The notes under the pieces: generated by a model | What the model saw: only the letters and a program-made list of their open reading frames with translations | Told to the model about the DNA's origin: nothing | Databases searched by the model: none | In this document: positions 37,501-42,200 of the stretch, piece after piece | Position numbering within the stretch: position 1 is the first letter of the stretch | How the letters are laid out: each line of letters begins with the position of its first letter | NCBI GenBank assembly: GCA_905182215.1 | Contig: CAJJAI010000045.1 | Location: 1-42,353 of the forward strand | Direction of reading: 5' to 3' | Length of the DNA: 42,353 nt | Source of the DNA: Flavobacteriales bacterium UBA6772 | GTDB lineage: Bacteria; Bacteroidota; Bacteroidia; Flavobacteriales; UBA7430 | Translations under genes and position numbers: made by a program

Positions 37501-38950
37501 TGTATTTGTTACCGACCCTGATGACTCTTGTATTAGACAAGGTTGTATGGTTGACTTTATGTTTAACTACGACTCATTAGCTACCTACGATATGGGTGGA
37601 TGTATTTCTGTTATTATAGGATGTTTAGACCCTGAAGCCGATAATTACAGCGAGCTTGCAAATACTGCTGGCTTATGTAATTATACAGGTTGTATGGACT
37701 CATTGTATCCTAACTACGATTCTATTGCTAATATTGCAGGCGAGTGTATATTATATGGTTGTACTACAGAGGGTATGTTTAACTACGAACCATTAGCTAC
37801 TCATAACGATGGCTCTTGTATTGAAATTGAAATCGGTTGTATGGACCCTGTTGCAGATAACTATATCGAGTCTGCCAATACTCCTGATGATTGTGAATAT
37901 ATAGGTTGTATGGATTCTTTAGCAGATAACTATTACGATTTAGCAAACGTTCCAGACGAATGTATTTTCTATGGTTGTATGAATGAGAGTGCTTGTAACT
38001 ACGATGAGTTTGCAGATACGCAACTAAATAATTCATGTGAGTTCCCAGAGCAATATTACAACTGTGATTCTACTTGTATTCTAGATACAGATAATGATGG
38101 GGTTTGTAACGAATTCGAAATATTTGGTTGTACTGATACTGTTGCTGAGAACTACAATCCTTTAGCAACTCAAGAAGACGGTTCTTGTTACTCAGAACTT
38201 CAAGTTGATTTATCAGTTATAGATGCTGTTTGTAATGGCGGTAGTGGTTCAGTACAGTTAACTATAAGCGGAGGTTTAACACCAATTACTGTAGTAAGTT
38301 ATACCACGTACCAAGCAAATCAAACTATTCAAGTAGCAGATGCGATTGTTACTATAAGTAATGTTCTTTCAAATAGTGAAACAGACGTATCGACTTATAG
38401 TGTATATGTAAGCGATGCGAATGGTAATGGTGACTTTTATCCGTATACTATAGAGCAACCAGAGGTGTTATTTGAAATGACTTTAGACTACGATCAAGAA
38501 GACTCTGAACTGTCATTCGATTCTAACTCAAATACGACTAACTTCATTTGGTCCTTTGACGATGAGCAAATCATGGGGGCAAATAACCCTGAGTTAGCGT
38601 TAGACTCTAACGGAGTTTATGGATTGTATCTTACCGATGAGTATGGTTGTACTTTATATTTAGAGTATGAAGTTAAGGATATTGGAATAGAAGAACACGA
38701 TGCTAAAGCATTGAAGGTCTATCCTAATCCAGCAAACGATTTTATTACCGTTGAGTCGAACCTATTCTTAGGTGCAGATTCCGAAATAAAATTATATGAC
38801 CTAATCGGTAACTTAGTCTTGAATCATAAAGTAGATAACTCTCAGTTTGAACCTCAGCGAATAGATGTTTCTGGCTTAAGTGAAGGAACTTATATTGTGT
38901 CTGTGTTAAATGGTACTAAAAGTGTTTATACACGAATTGTTATTCATTAA
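16541..38950 (+). CDS. Giant T9SS-secreted protein of about 180 two-cysteine repeats (7,469 aa)
   Basis: One uninterrupted frame. The start is ATG 16541, giving signal peptide residues 1-23 (ending LQTSAQ). Layout by residue: modules of the NTGANMT type at 24-149, 150-272 and 323-447, and another at about 1631-1779; TSP3-like Asp-rich blocks mixed with ACNYN repeats at 448-860 and 6314-6976; a non-repeat helical insert at 861-966; a variant YCND array at 2193-2479; GC(T/M)D..A.NYN...DDGSC repeats nearly everywhere else (about 177 by eye, most 25-50 residues); a SprB-like domain with AVCNGGSGSVQLTISGG from about 7220; an Ig/PKD-like segment; and a T9SS type A sorting domain at 7390-7469 (KVYPNPANDF...). 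Each repeat offers one Cys pair. The protein is rich in Asn, Asp and Cys and poor in Lys and Arg. Role inferred: surface fibre or adhesin. Confidence 0.93.
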   Translation: MKNTLLFSLFVSLFCISLQTSAQCDFPDSFSGNTGANMTVMLTPDLITSLNVTNSDAYVVALNSSGIVIGSVPIDGLNQTSIAIWGDDSSTTDVVDGALANELISFQLVDGIRLYDVEMPSSVVYATNGLSLQTAAAAVTLNCEQEVVACFLPSVFNGNTGANMTVMLTPALISSLPITDENAYVVAIGVSGVVVGSELVYGVTQTTIALWGDDTQTVEVDGAGAGEFVSFQLIDGADLYDVGMPSPVSYSTNGLAVQGAPTTVTFVCEAILGCTDSTALNYDPIATGDDGSCIAAILGCTDLASANYNESANTDDSSCVGFCEDWFMPFSAENQTVNSTSILLSEEYVLSLNAQSPSAYIVGVTPANLVVGSSVIGQTTQQLALWPNDIQSTEINGAQDGELISFYLIDDESVYLLSYDYIFVTMGFVNVSTEETPVLSCIANTPFGCTDNIACNFDASANTDDGSCEYVDGICDSCVDGLIVDNDSDNDGLCDNEDTLSGCTDESACNYNSSPTINSEPALCLFVDVICESCSLDENGDVFTDGSGEIVDNDSDDDDICNDNEVVGCQDVLACNYMVLATDSALCIYSTDLDPCATCSVDENGDVFTDGTGAIVDNDLDDDTVCNSAEIAACQDALACNYNENSTDSDGSCIYSTDLDACASCSGELDGTGLIVDNDSDEDTVCNEDEIVGCEDLIACNYNNQATDSNGSCIYSTDLDSCASCSGELDGTGIIVDNDSDEDSVCNEDEIVGCEELAACNYNEFATDSDACVYSTDLDECATCSGELDGTGSIVDNDLDDDSVCNSSEIIGCTDIEACNYDSNSTTDTDNSLCVYIDGCQECSGEIDGSGTILDIDPSICAFTIQETLSLVYDEVSSDNEVFVSNLIDMLETQLDLPEGSVQIIEVIINEVRAFSVDVIYEIILTQEQIEVLNLTPEQIAQNIADDVNQLTLVLENAGSSFEFVEGCTNFEANNFNELANIDDGSCEFTNPGCGVQGACNYNPDLDAQYSDFNLCVFVPVNNYCADSLVGDSVVFYDGGCLNDTNLDGICDETQVVGCTQENAFNYNSLAVLDDDSCIDKVLGCIEISACNYSPSANTNDETCEYPEENYDCTQNCLIDSDNDGICDQLEIAGCTNSIASNYNPLATDDNFSCEVIEACGDSNYLEYSFNSDVINNNLCITLIVQGCMDTQACNYNPLANASLVVYDSLGVYLGSSCVETQAYYNCNGDCSNDTDYDGICDENEIIGCLELTACNYNEFATDSGECTFASENYDCNQECLSDINLNGVCDELELEGCIDQDACNYNEFASITDTLYCEYPMATNLNCQGDCIDDIDADGICDGIEVNGCGNELAINYNQYATNNIEGICEFLTGCTDPSMFNFNALVVVANNSTCIPFVQGCLDPLYLEYNVLANQNNATCTQLIVSGCSDIAAVNYSSYVNVEDYSCQYSLIVGCMDSAYLNFSPYAVLADPSMCGELIVYGCTNSEYLEYNPQATVENGTCLEYPYAGCTDENFLEYNPYYNTSLDGACVTIQISGCMNADAYNYNPVATIYLEEEDPCILFGCTNTAFAEYYTQGYIATNSIGGSCVQTAVFGCTNPIALAGSYNSFANVNQISAEDADSPCIYNTGSIVNFEINNTGSNMSILIPYQVVLSGDFSNINSIPDGSLIGAFYSSGGQTTCGGFDLWNKEQDILNNINNVGIEVYGDDELTTTVDGFVAGESMQWMLLTPDGLLYSVSPVYNTNASSGSGTGNSYVTDGYSVMILLDINFMYQMPVLGCRNSMFLDYNPNASIDGIGGFDNGEPFQDLINNQTFLAIADGLDDDNMYDINGDGQANPGCFILSAYGCMNTLALNFNASASIPDDSCIPVIEGCLDESAFNYILPIGNENIDVNVHNSEICIPKIMGCLSDVYAFNFIAPVGDPALDVNTPVQCIPVIEGCTDPLAFNYNFIVSEAAIIIATGNPFTTANTEFIPSVCIPRVYGCTDVNAYNFNELANTNSVHFETGASTCYPVLEGCTDATALNYQSDVNNTFIDVNTPADSLCIFEIKGCTDPTALNYNNQANLDDNSCIGKVYGCTDITQINYNPTANVEFEGACIPEIEGCLNDETAFNYITPTGNPYIDVNTLSICVPIALGCTDVNAHINSYSSIANTDNGSCYYAPGCTEEEFLTYWIQDFLSDYNDGSCGEELVDFYCTDEWYLEYFAEPEFGSELASGNFSHISACQNELVTYCNNSESISYFPTFNVADGNSQQVLNGNFASSESDVCSDIQIVAFCNDSNFSQYYGQNNSVAGNNAKEDGGNVMDNTLCISPIDFYCDDSNSLAYYAFDENLNDFSVLLIDTGNVLDVSLCSIVVSPYCNDSENTSYYNNTNVIGGLAAENGNLIDNTSCIGDSVVFYCNDDTKIGYYNLEVNLAEGSQEQLVGSIINDAVCEQEVIRYCNNLDYVEHYSELASLTILNTDLWNLVDYSLCSTEVVFGCMDNSMFNYSEQANVDALNYETLISTCYPIIEGCTNTSAFNYNDYDNNGSLNEYNTQDSTLNINTHILELCVPVIEGCLSAPSAFNYPTFTGNSQTDVNTNNSDLCIDVIVGCMDETAFNFSLVANTPDPISCEPVVIGCVESDAFNYNSQANTADNCIDIVYGCTNSISLNFYANANTDNGNCINVVFGCNDNGEAFLDIVINTTGELGEDGIDDDYQYDIDSDGLVAFNYYEQATFTLNCIATLPGCLNPIAFNFNPQANISNNSCIPVVKGCTDVFAVNFNPDANTEFSPSNCEEAIEGCLNQNALNYNCINGDYPICYPNCTIEDDLFCSDSDVNSDNQSSCIIIIPGCTDYNSINYIPELNANVDNGNCASIVFGCTNPNSLNYDPTANTNDYSCQLAVEGCIDNGEAFLDAVNNITGEEGADGIDDDYQYDVDEDGIQALNFNTSANFYNYTGVEYEFACVKKIFGCTNVLAINYSIEATISNGSCISEVVGCIDNGQTFLDEYNNITGEVGGDEVDDDYQWDLDEDGVQALNYNPSANSNNGSCLALTYGCMVEGSFNYNPNATISNGSCVSIIIGCTTASSLNFNPIANTENGSCIEIIYGCLNESAINYEPNATVADGSCIAVVNGCTDILALNYNANANIDNGSCVIIVYGCMNELATNYNLNATVADGSCIQQILGCTIEGSLNYNPSATTDNNSCVAIIEGCMNELAFNYDLNANVADGSCEPEVAGCMDQNAINFNASANIENGSCVDVIAGCNNPIMYNYNELANTNDGSCIVTITGCMDVEAFNFNENANTELEPSNCEDVVYGCMLNLPFICNYNSLANVDDNSCEASSCAGRASLRSFASPVCVDPIAENYFSLLDSITPSTDWATSYFNPDAASYQADWGNQYYIDNTTCNYIEGCTDVDMLGYNSNATLDDGSCTPYVYGCDDIEYVEYNENVNTSDNSCFTLKVFGCNDVNSFNYDNLVTVLGVDVNNDYIADSLSNELTNPCVDIVYGCTDVNYVEYWYSYDTISNSLVAVSPLPNTQYYTTEGESISCINLLTLGCTDSEYLNYWTLDENTQINEPDPIPNLDNGSCIDLLVLGCFDAEYLEYNANANADQFLSADIPSMCITPKVDGCTSPDYMEYNSLANYDDGTCDVLIVEGCLDNTYIEYWQFIADTETGIYELFNPVNSPNIDDGSCSELIVRGCNIEAADNYYLNFLELINTVNVLDNSVCLGIVGCMNSNASNYNPLAVSQGDCAGCTNTDALNWNDWATTDDGSCEVLGCTDDGSLIIDDFNNSTGELGTDGVDDDGIYDLDENGLAAANYNVEATINDLSCIASILEGCTDPLAFNYCEECNVDDASCIPEVVGCTDSLYVEFYDWTFNADTSYQISNFNINPNTEDGSCTHLVEEGCTLFDYVEFNTESNVYSADSCTTIKVLGCLDPLYFESTEGDYNATVYDTIPATQFHVDNDLATTIGEDVIVDIFCFTFQVDGCMDANYLEYDETATVDDGSCSDIKIEGCTELNSINYDATANLDDGSCIAIVEGCTDQFAFNYNELANTENGSCIEIIYGCPDSAYLEYYNYNALTFLLDTLPDYLAYNTDAYTGASYCVNPIIEGCTDTDFIEYYDYDATNFAVTYKVDIANVNDGSCITPMISGCIDDSYLEYNSLTNVHLEGACQVLKVEGCTDQEYLEYWNYDTVNFELNEPLEFINFDDGSCSTLVSVGCLNPLADNYLEYEGLANVNDVSLCEGGFGCLSPQYLSYNESYIGHDQSECTTFKVFGCIDTTAYNFDVLANINGVDTLGGFDFFPDTNIDGFVIDPCYPFILGCIDPTAFNFTPLVGDNSLDVNTNDSSCYAIIEGCTDSTSFNFISLTNDVSIDVNTDDNSCYPVKEGCLDLDAYNYNDWSGDGVADVFVSAASQNINTNVESTCIAKIFGCMDVTKFNYSDSANTQETSLEDPTSPCIDFAYGCINDTMFNFDVNANTNQVSEFDLNNPCYVIILGCLDVLADNYIQPISDSLVDVNTEDGSCEYFGCMNYTAINFDTNANVNDGSCIISGCTIDFYPNYNPAATHDDGSCSNAIFEVYGCIDSTYIEYYVYNASILSISAEEQIVTIDNGTCITPIVIGCSINTMFNYEPNVNVADDSNCIDIVEGCTDDSYIEYWNYDVLSMTLSTPVELANTDNGTCLTPIISGCTLVGDDQFEALANVYDTLACLVEGCMDPNYLEFDLAVTLANVVFCITPVIEGCTDSAFIEHYNIEAYNAETETYLLSNKENLPNTNDGTCANEIVTGCYYQYFVNYNSNVNVYNFSDVPNSYEDGTTILDLCGAPLVTGCTDSTAYNYNPIANVEAICLYEGCTLPFAFNYDKNADIDDGSCMPFIAGCTVSLFLNFNPEANIDDGSCSNSPIIYGCTDSLYFEYNSLATHNSIPTSCITLHVIGCMDVNAETWDPTATIHDNTLCTDEIISGCTSSFYLEYIPLATISNLLACITPVVNGCTIENSTNYEPTANVNNGSCIEMILGCTDSDFLEYWNYDTELMALSILADPANTNTIPSSCLTNINIGCTNSNYVEAYNNTQVSGYYFLNGLNTDINVSFSSACVTEIVSGCIYNAFIEFNPAANVFALDDCVYIIDNVCTDTLADDYLEASLINSTYSAEGNSYIYQEDNSLCNYTGCMNNAFIEYQEYYTVPDQDACQTYKVVGCTDAAYIESYVDNIYNEENGMYILGELSPYINYTDYTHCITPIIEGCTTWYYSEFNPNVNVENNSLCLETAIFGCSDSLADNFDPTANFIEDGILNYNDVHCVYEGCTNPNYTEYWDYALSTQQISTPVIIATDDDGSCETLIVFGCTEENEMFNFDETSNVNQTSSTDQTSLCIENIVGCTNELYVEYNSLANIESGLCSVFVVAGCTNSLSINYNPLANTNDGFCIDKHQGCADNGLAFEDLINNLTGLVGSDGIDDDYQYDYDFDGMAAFNYDSTANVNVFCEALVYGCIDSEKFNFNSQANIDDASCVPVIEGCLNVDFYNYNDYDYDGAPNEITGDPFIDINTNNPVYCEQQQLGCIDDLAIGIDGTPVADNLDANANTDNGSCIYYGCTEVEADNYQIWATNTGVINNCLYNGCTDQNAFNYNEQANFNDGSCIASVEGCVNTSFVEYWDFDPLSNTISQAEAVPNVNNGTCLTFVIFGCTNSSATNYNASAIVNQVSFEDESTPCIPYVFGCTVDTMFNYNPLANTADGTCIENIEGCMNPLAINYNSDANVSVNCILPIYGCTDETAFNFDADAQEDDGSCIPVIEGCVNPFALNYNPDANTNNGSCVAFLGGCMDPTALNYSSYATFDSGNCIEAIPGCTNIYANNYSPAANQYDGSCTYGSPVVFGCMVSIATNYDPLATVDDSSCEFDFGIRSMIDTICIDSLAVNVHPLVNYPDALADGIELGSIVVDNETCEYQYGCTNITAINYNPSATIDDGSCILDAVYGCMDTEYLEYNSEATIDTDPSTCSNLIVTGCTDPTASNYNPLANVSDNASCEYNLTLGCTDADYVEYWAYDENTYLLSVPDSVATQDDGSCQTLIVFGCVDVDAYNYDASANVNQTTTQNQTSTCIAKVYGCMDASMFNYNSEANTENDSCIEFVYGCMVAAYVEFNDLANTDYATSLCMTIHIEGCTDATALNYNDEATLDDGYCIDAVYGCMDAGAINYEELANVNDDSCIYQSLGCTDVNAANYNVNANTDDGSCYGCTVAYAVNFCSTCEIAQNTFCVIEGCTDSNIINYDPEATTDDGSCNPFATEVYGCTDDLYLEYYSYESTGVYTLNGFATYMGVQINTDNGTCETLINTDCTDADACNYNIIANVDSGNCNLPVNCDSCSGEQDGTGTVVDSDSDNDGLCDAQDTVFGCTDEDACNYNASPTVNTDNDLCTYTDGICDTCVDGVVIDNDVDNDGVCDLDEIVGCQDVLACNYMVLATDSDLCVYSTDLDVCATCSGEQDGTGTIVDNDDDNDGVCNSNEIVGCQDLEACNYNENATDSDVCIYSTDLDACATCSGYQDGTGTIVDNDDDNDGVCNSNEIIGCQDLGACNYNENATDGEDCIYSIDLDECATCSGAQDGTGTIVDNDIDNDGVCNDIEIVGCQNPEACNYNAFATEAGACELANAICSTCEDGAVVIYDIDNDGLCDAQDTLFGCTEEDACNYNNSSTVNTDNSICVYTIDDCDTCSGEEDGTGTVVDNDQDNDGLCDVQDTISGCTDETACNYNSSTTINTDNSICVYEVADCDTCSGEQDGTGVVVDNDLDDDEVCDDDEIIGCQEILADNYNEFATDAGDCIYYGCIDDEACNYLFSANTDNGSCTYVTDVCESCVNNLVVIIDTDNDGLCDFLDVVSACIDQDACNYNNSTTVNEDNNSCIYVTEICDVCSGEEDGTATVVDNDVDNDGVCDLNELTSCIDVNACNYNNDPTIDSDNTLCIYASDLDACASCSGALDGTGIIIDNDDDNDSVCNDDEVVGCDQEWADNYNVFVTDPDDSCIRQGCMVDFMFNYDSLATYDMGGCISVIIGCLDPEADNYSELANTAGLCNYTGCMDSLYPNYDSIANIAGECILYGCTTEGMFNYEPLATHNDGSCIEIEIGCMDPVADNYIESANTPDDCEYIGCMDSLADNYYDLANVPDECIFYGCMNESACNYDEFADTQLNNSCEFPEQYYNCDSTCILDTDNDGVCNEFEIFGCTDTVAENYNPLATQEDGSCYSELQVDLSVIDAVCNGGSGSVQLTISGGLTPITVVSYTTYQANQTIQVADAIVTISNVLSNSETDVSTYSVYVSDANGNGDFYPYTIEQPEVLFEMTLDYDQEDSELSFDSNSNTTNFIWSFDDEQIMGANNPELALDSNGVYGLYLTDEYGCTLYLEYEVKDIGIEEHDAKALKVYPNPANDFITVESNLFLGADSEIKLYDLIGNLVLNHKVDNSQFEPQRIDVSGLSEGTYIVSVLNGTKSVYTRIVIH
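16610..17881 (+). other. Three NTGANMT-type modules at the head of the giant protein
   Basis: Three related domains of about 125 residues (16610-16987, 16988-17356, 17507-17881). They share the order NTGANMTVMLTP, AYVVAL, VIGS, T..IAIWGDD, DGA..NE.ISFQL.DG..LYDV, TNGL. The third is the most diverged (ENQTVNST at the start). Two GCTD repeats separate the second and third. A more distant copy lies at about 21431-21877 (INNTGSNMSILIP, VYGDDELTTTVDG). Confidence 0.85.
17882..19120 (+). repeat. TSP3-like/ACNYN repeat block I
   Basis: Alternating units of GC.D..ACNYN and Asp-rich VDNDSDNDGLCDNED segments, resembling thrombospondin type 3 calcium-binding repeats. Three consecutive units beginning at 18541, 18721 and 18898 (periods 180 and 177 bp) are nearly identical in DNA around the SGELDGTG...VDND part, suggesting recent tandem duplication. 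Confidence 0.85.
19121..19438 (+). other. Non-repeat insert domain (residues 861-966 of the giant protein)
   Basis: About 105 residues without the repeat pattern: CAFTIQETLSLVYD, then DMLETQLDLPEGSVQIIEV and LTPEQIAQNIADDVNQLTL. It is predicted alpha/beta, in contrast to the surrounding short cysteine repeats. I do not recognise the fold. Confidence 0.6.
23117..23977 (+). repeat. Variant YC(N/D)(D/N) repeat array
   Basis: About seven consecutive repeats in which the leading Gly-Cys is replaced by Tyr/Phe-Cys and the NYN core by a YY or YF pair (FYCTDEWYLEYF, TYCNNSESISYF, AFCNDSNFSQYY, FYCDDSNSLAYY, PYCNDSENTSYY, FYCNDDTKIGYY, RYCNNLDYVEHY). They are confined to this stretch. Confidence 0.8.
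35480..37468 (+). repeat. TSP3-like/ACNYN repeat block II
   Basis: A second array of ACNYN repeats alternating with Asp-rich DNDxDNDGxC calcium-loop-like segments, in the same unit order as block I at 17882. Three units of exactly 177 bp (starting 35924, 36101, 36278) carry nearly identical DNA (CSG.QDGTGTIVDND...). Confidence 0.85.
38708..38947 (+). other. T9SS type A C-terminal sorting domain
   Basis: The last 80 residues read ALKVYPNPANDFITVES, IKLYDLIGNLVLNHK, IDVSGLSEGTYIVSVLNG and end TRIVIH. This is the standard Por secretion tail: export across the outer membrane by the type IX system, cleavage and usually attachment to the surface. No T9SS machinery gene is in the window. Confidence 0.95.
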
Positions 38951-38971
38951 TTGAACTAGAGATTAAATAAG

Positions 38972-39001
38972 AAAAAGCGGGGTTTATCCCCGCTTTTTTT
39001 G
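38972..39001 (+). terminator. Rho-independent terminator of the giant gene
   Basis: AGCGGGG (38976-38982) pairs perfectly with CCCCGCT (38988-38994) across a 5-base loop, flanked by A5 and T8. It lies 21 bases after the stop. Confidence 0.95.
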
Positions 39002-39136
39002 TTTATCAAATAATTTCACCAAGTTCAATGGCTATTATATATTCCTGCTCATTTGTGGTCTATTTGTTGTTGTGTAAATTCTTGCTTGGCTAGTACTAAG
39101 TATTTTAATTGTGAGTTCATTCTTGAATAATGGTAA

Positions 39137-39162
39137 TTGCTAGCTAAAAAAAGTTAAATTTG
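39137..39162 (+). promoter_or_regulatory. Candidate promoter for the second giant gene
   Basis: TAAATTTG (39155-39162) is an exact TAnnTTTG box, with TTG at 39137-39139, 15 bases upstream (shorter than the usual 18-20). It predicts a leader of about 75 bases. It is the only exact box in the 246-base gap 39002-39247; no ORF or RNA gene is apparent there. Confidence 0.45.
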
Positions 39163-39247
39163 TCTATTAGATCCCCCTCATAGATATATTTTGTAGAAAA
39201 TAATCCACGGAATTACTCTGTGTTATTAGTATTTAAAACATCAAATT

Positions 39248-42200
39248 ATGAGAAAACTTCGAGCTAAATTATCGTTTGCACTTATTGCATTCAGTCTTAT
39301 TTTCAGTGCGTCTAATGCACAAGACTGTGTTTTACCTGAACCATTTATTGGGAATACTGGAGCGAATATGTCAGTATTTTTGACGCCTAATTTTGTAGGT
39401 GCATTAACAATATCAGATGTAGATGCTTATATTGTTGCTACTGTAGAAAGTGGTTTAGTTATCGGTTCTCAGCCTATATATGGTGTAAGTCAAACAAACT
39501 TGGCTCTTTGGGGAGATGATGCAACTTCTACAGATACTATAGATGGTGCTTTATCTAATGAACTAGTTATATTTCAACTTGTAGACGGTTTAAATCTGCA
39601 CGATATTTCTATGTCACCTCCTGTTACTTTTACAGTTAACGGTCTTTCGGCATTAGGAGCACCATCGGGAGTAAGCTTCTCCTGTTCTGCTGATATTGTA
39701 GTAGATCCTATTTTAGGATGTACTGATTCAACTGCGGGCAACTACAATGCACTAGCAACAGAAGACGACGGCTCTTGTATTTACACCATCTATGGTTGTA
39801 ATGACCCTACAGCAGATAACTACAATGCAGATGCAAATGTAGATGATGGTTCTTGTACTTATACTATTTTAGGTTGCACCGATTCAGAAGCATTAAATTA
39901 TAATTCAGCTGCCACCGTAGATGATGGTTCTTGTGATTACGAACAAACAGGTGGTGATTGTACATTACCAAATCATTTCGCAGGAAATACAGGAGCTAAT
40001 ATGACTGTAATGTTAACTCCAGGCTTTGTAGGCTCATTAACAATTACTGAGTCGAATGCTTATATCGTAGCTCTAACAGCCGATGGTCTTGTAATTGGTT
40101 CTGCCGATTTGTTTGGCTTAAGTCAAACCTCTTTAGCTATATGGGGCGATGATGCTCAAACAACAGAAATAGACGGTGCATTAGCAAACGAATTTATCAG
40201 TTTCCAATTCGTAAATGGATCAGATTTATACAATATAGAAATGCCTACGGCAGTTAATTATACTACTAATGGATTGGCAGTTCAAGCAGCACCAGGAATA
40301 TCCGAAATTGTTGAATGTTCTACTTTAACTGATGTATTAGGTTGTACTGATATGAATGCAAACAACTACAATACAGATGCAAATGTAGACGATGCATCTT
40401 GTACTTACGATGTTGAAGGTTGTACTGATATGAATGCAAACAACTACAATGCAGATGCAAATGTAGATGATGGTTCTTGTGATTACGAACAAACAGGTGG
40501 TGATTGTGTTCTGCCAAATCAATTCGCAGGAAATACAGGAGCTAACATGACTGTAATGTTACTTCCAGGTTTTCTAAGTTCATTAACAATTACCCAGTCG
40601 AATGCATATATAGTTGCATTAACTGGTGAAGGAATGATAATTGGTTCTGCCGATTTGTTTGGCTTAAGTCAAACCGCTCTAGCTATTTGGGGAGACGACT
40701 CTCAAACACCAGGAATAGACGGAGCTTTATCAAACGAATTAATAAGTTTTCAATTAGTAAATGGAACAGATTTATACAATGTAGAAATGTCAGTGGTAAT
40801 TAATTATACTACTAATGGATTGGCAGTTCAAGCAGCTTCAGGAATATCAACGATTGTGGAATGTGAAGTATCGATAGTGTTAGGTTGTACCGATTCAAAT
40901 GCAAATAATTTTAACGAATTAGCAACAGAAGATGATGGTTTTTGTACATATACAGTTTACGGTTGTATGGATGAAAGTGCCTGTAATTACGACTCAAATG
41001 CAACAAATTCTGATAACTCATGTACTTATGAAGAGTTAGGATTCGACTGTAATGGGAATGCTACTGGTGGCGATTGTGCTCCTTTAGATTTTTCAGTATT
41101 AAATACTGGAGCTAATATGACATTGTTTGTTACACCAAATGCTCTTGAAGGCCCCTTGTCTGTTGGAGATTTAATAGGTGTGTTTTACACCAATGATACA
41201 GGAATGCTCGTTTGTGCTGGTGCAACTACTTGGACAGGTTTTGCTATAGATATTCCAGTATTTGGAGACGATACTACAACCGATGAAATAGACGGATTTG
41301 GGACTAATGAAGATTTAGTTTTAATGGCTCAAACCTTAACAGGTGTTTATAATGTTTCGGCTACTTATACAACTGGTATAGGTGTTTACTCTACAAATGG
41401 GATACTTATAATCGCTTCTTTGAATTACATTTATTCATGTACTGGTACAGCTGTTCTTGGTTGTACTAACCTTACTGCATTTAATTACAATTCACTTGCC
41501 ACAATAGATGATAGTACTTGTGTTCCTATAATCGAAGGTTGTTTAGATGGACACTATTTAGAGTACAATTCAAATGCAAATACTCACGATCAAAATTCTT
41601 GTATTACGTGGAAAATTAACGGTTGTACAGATCCAGTTTACGTTGAGTATAATGAGTCTGCCAATTTTGACGATGGTTCGTGTACTGTTTTAGCAGATAT
41701 ATTAGGTTGTACCGATTTAAATGCAAATAACTACAATCCCGAAGCTACATTTGATGATGGTTCATGTGCCTACAATATCTACGGTTGTACCGATTCAACT
41801 TATTTAGAATATAATACTCTAGCAACCGTAAATAATGGTTCGTGTATTACCTTAATCGTTTATGGTTGTACCGATATTACATATGTTGAATACAGTTTCA
41901 ATGCAAATATTAATGATGGGTCATGTTTAACTCCAATTGTTTATGGTTGTACAGATCCTAATTTTACGCAATTTGATCCAAATGCAACAATAGACAATGG
42001 TTCATGTATAACGCCACTGATTTTAGGTTGTATAGATCCTTCTGCACTTAACTTTGATCCAAATGCCAATACAGACGACGGTTCGTGTGAGGCTGTAGTT
42101 TACGGTTGTACGAATCCAACAGCATTTAACTTTAATCCAGAAGCCAATCTTAACGACGGTTCTTGTCAAGCATTTAATTATGGTTGTACCGATGTAGAGG

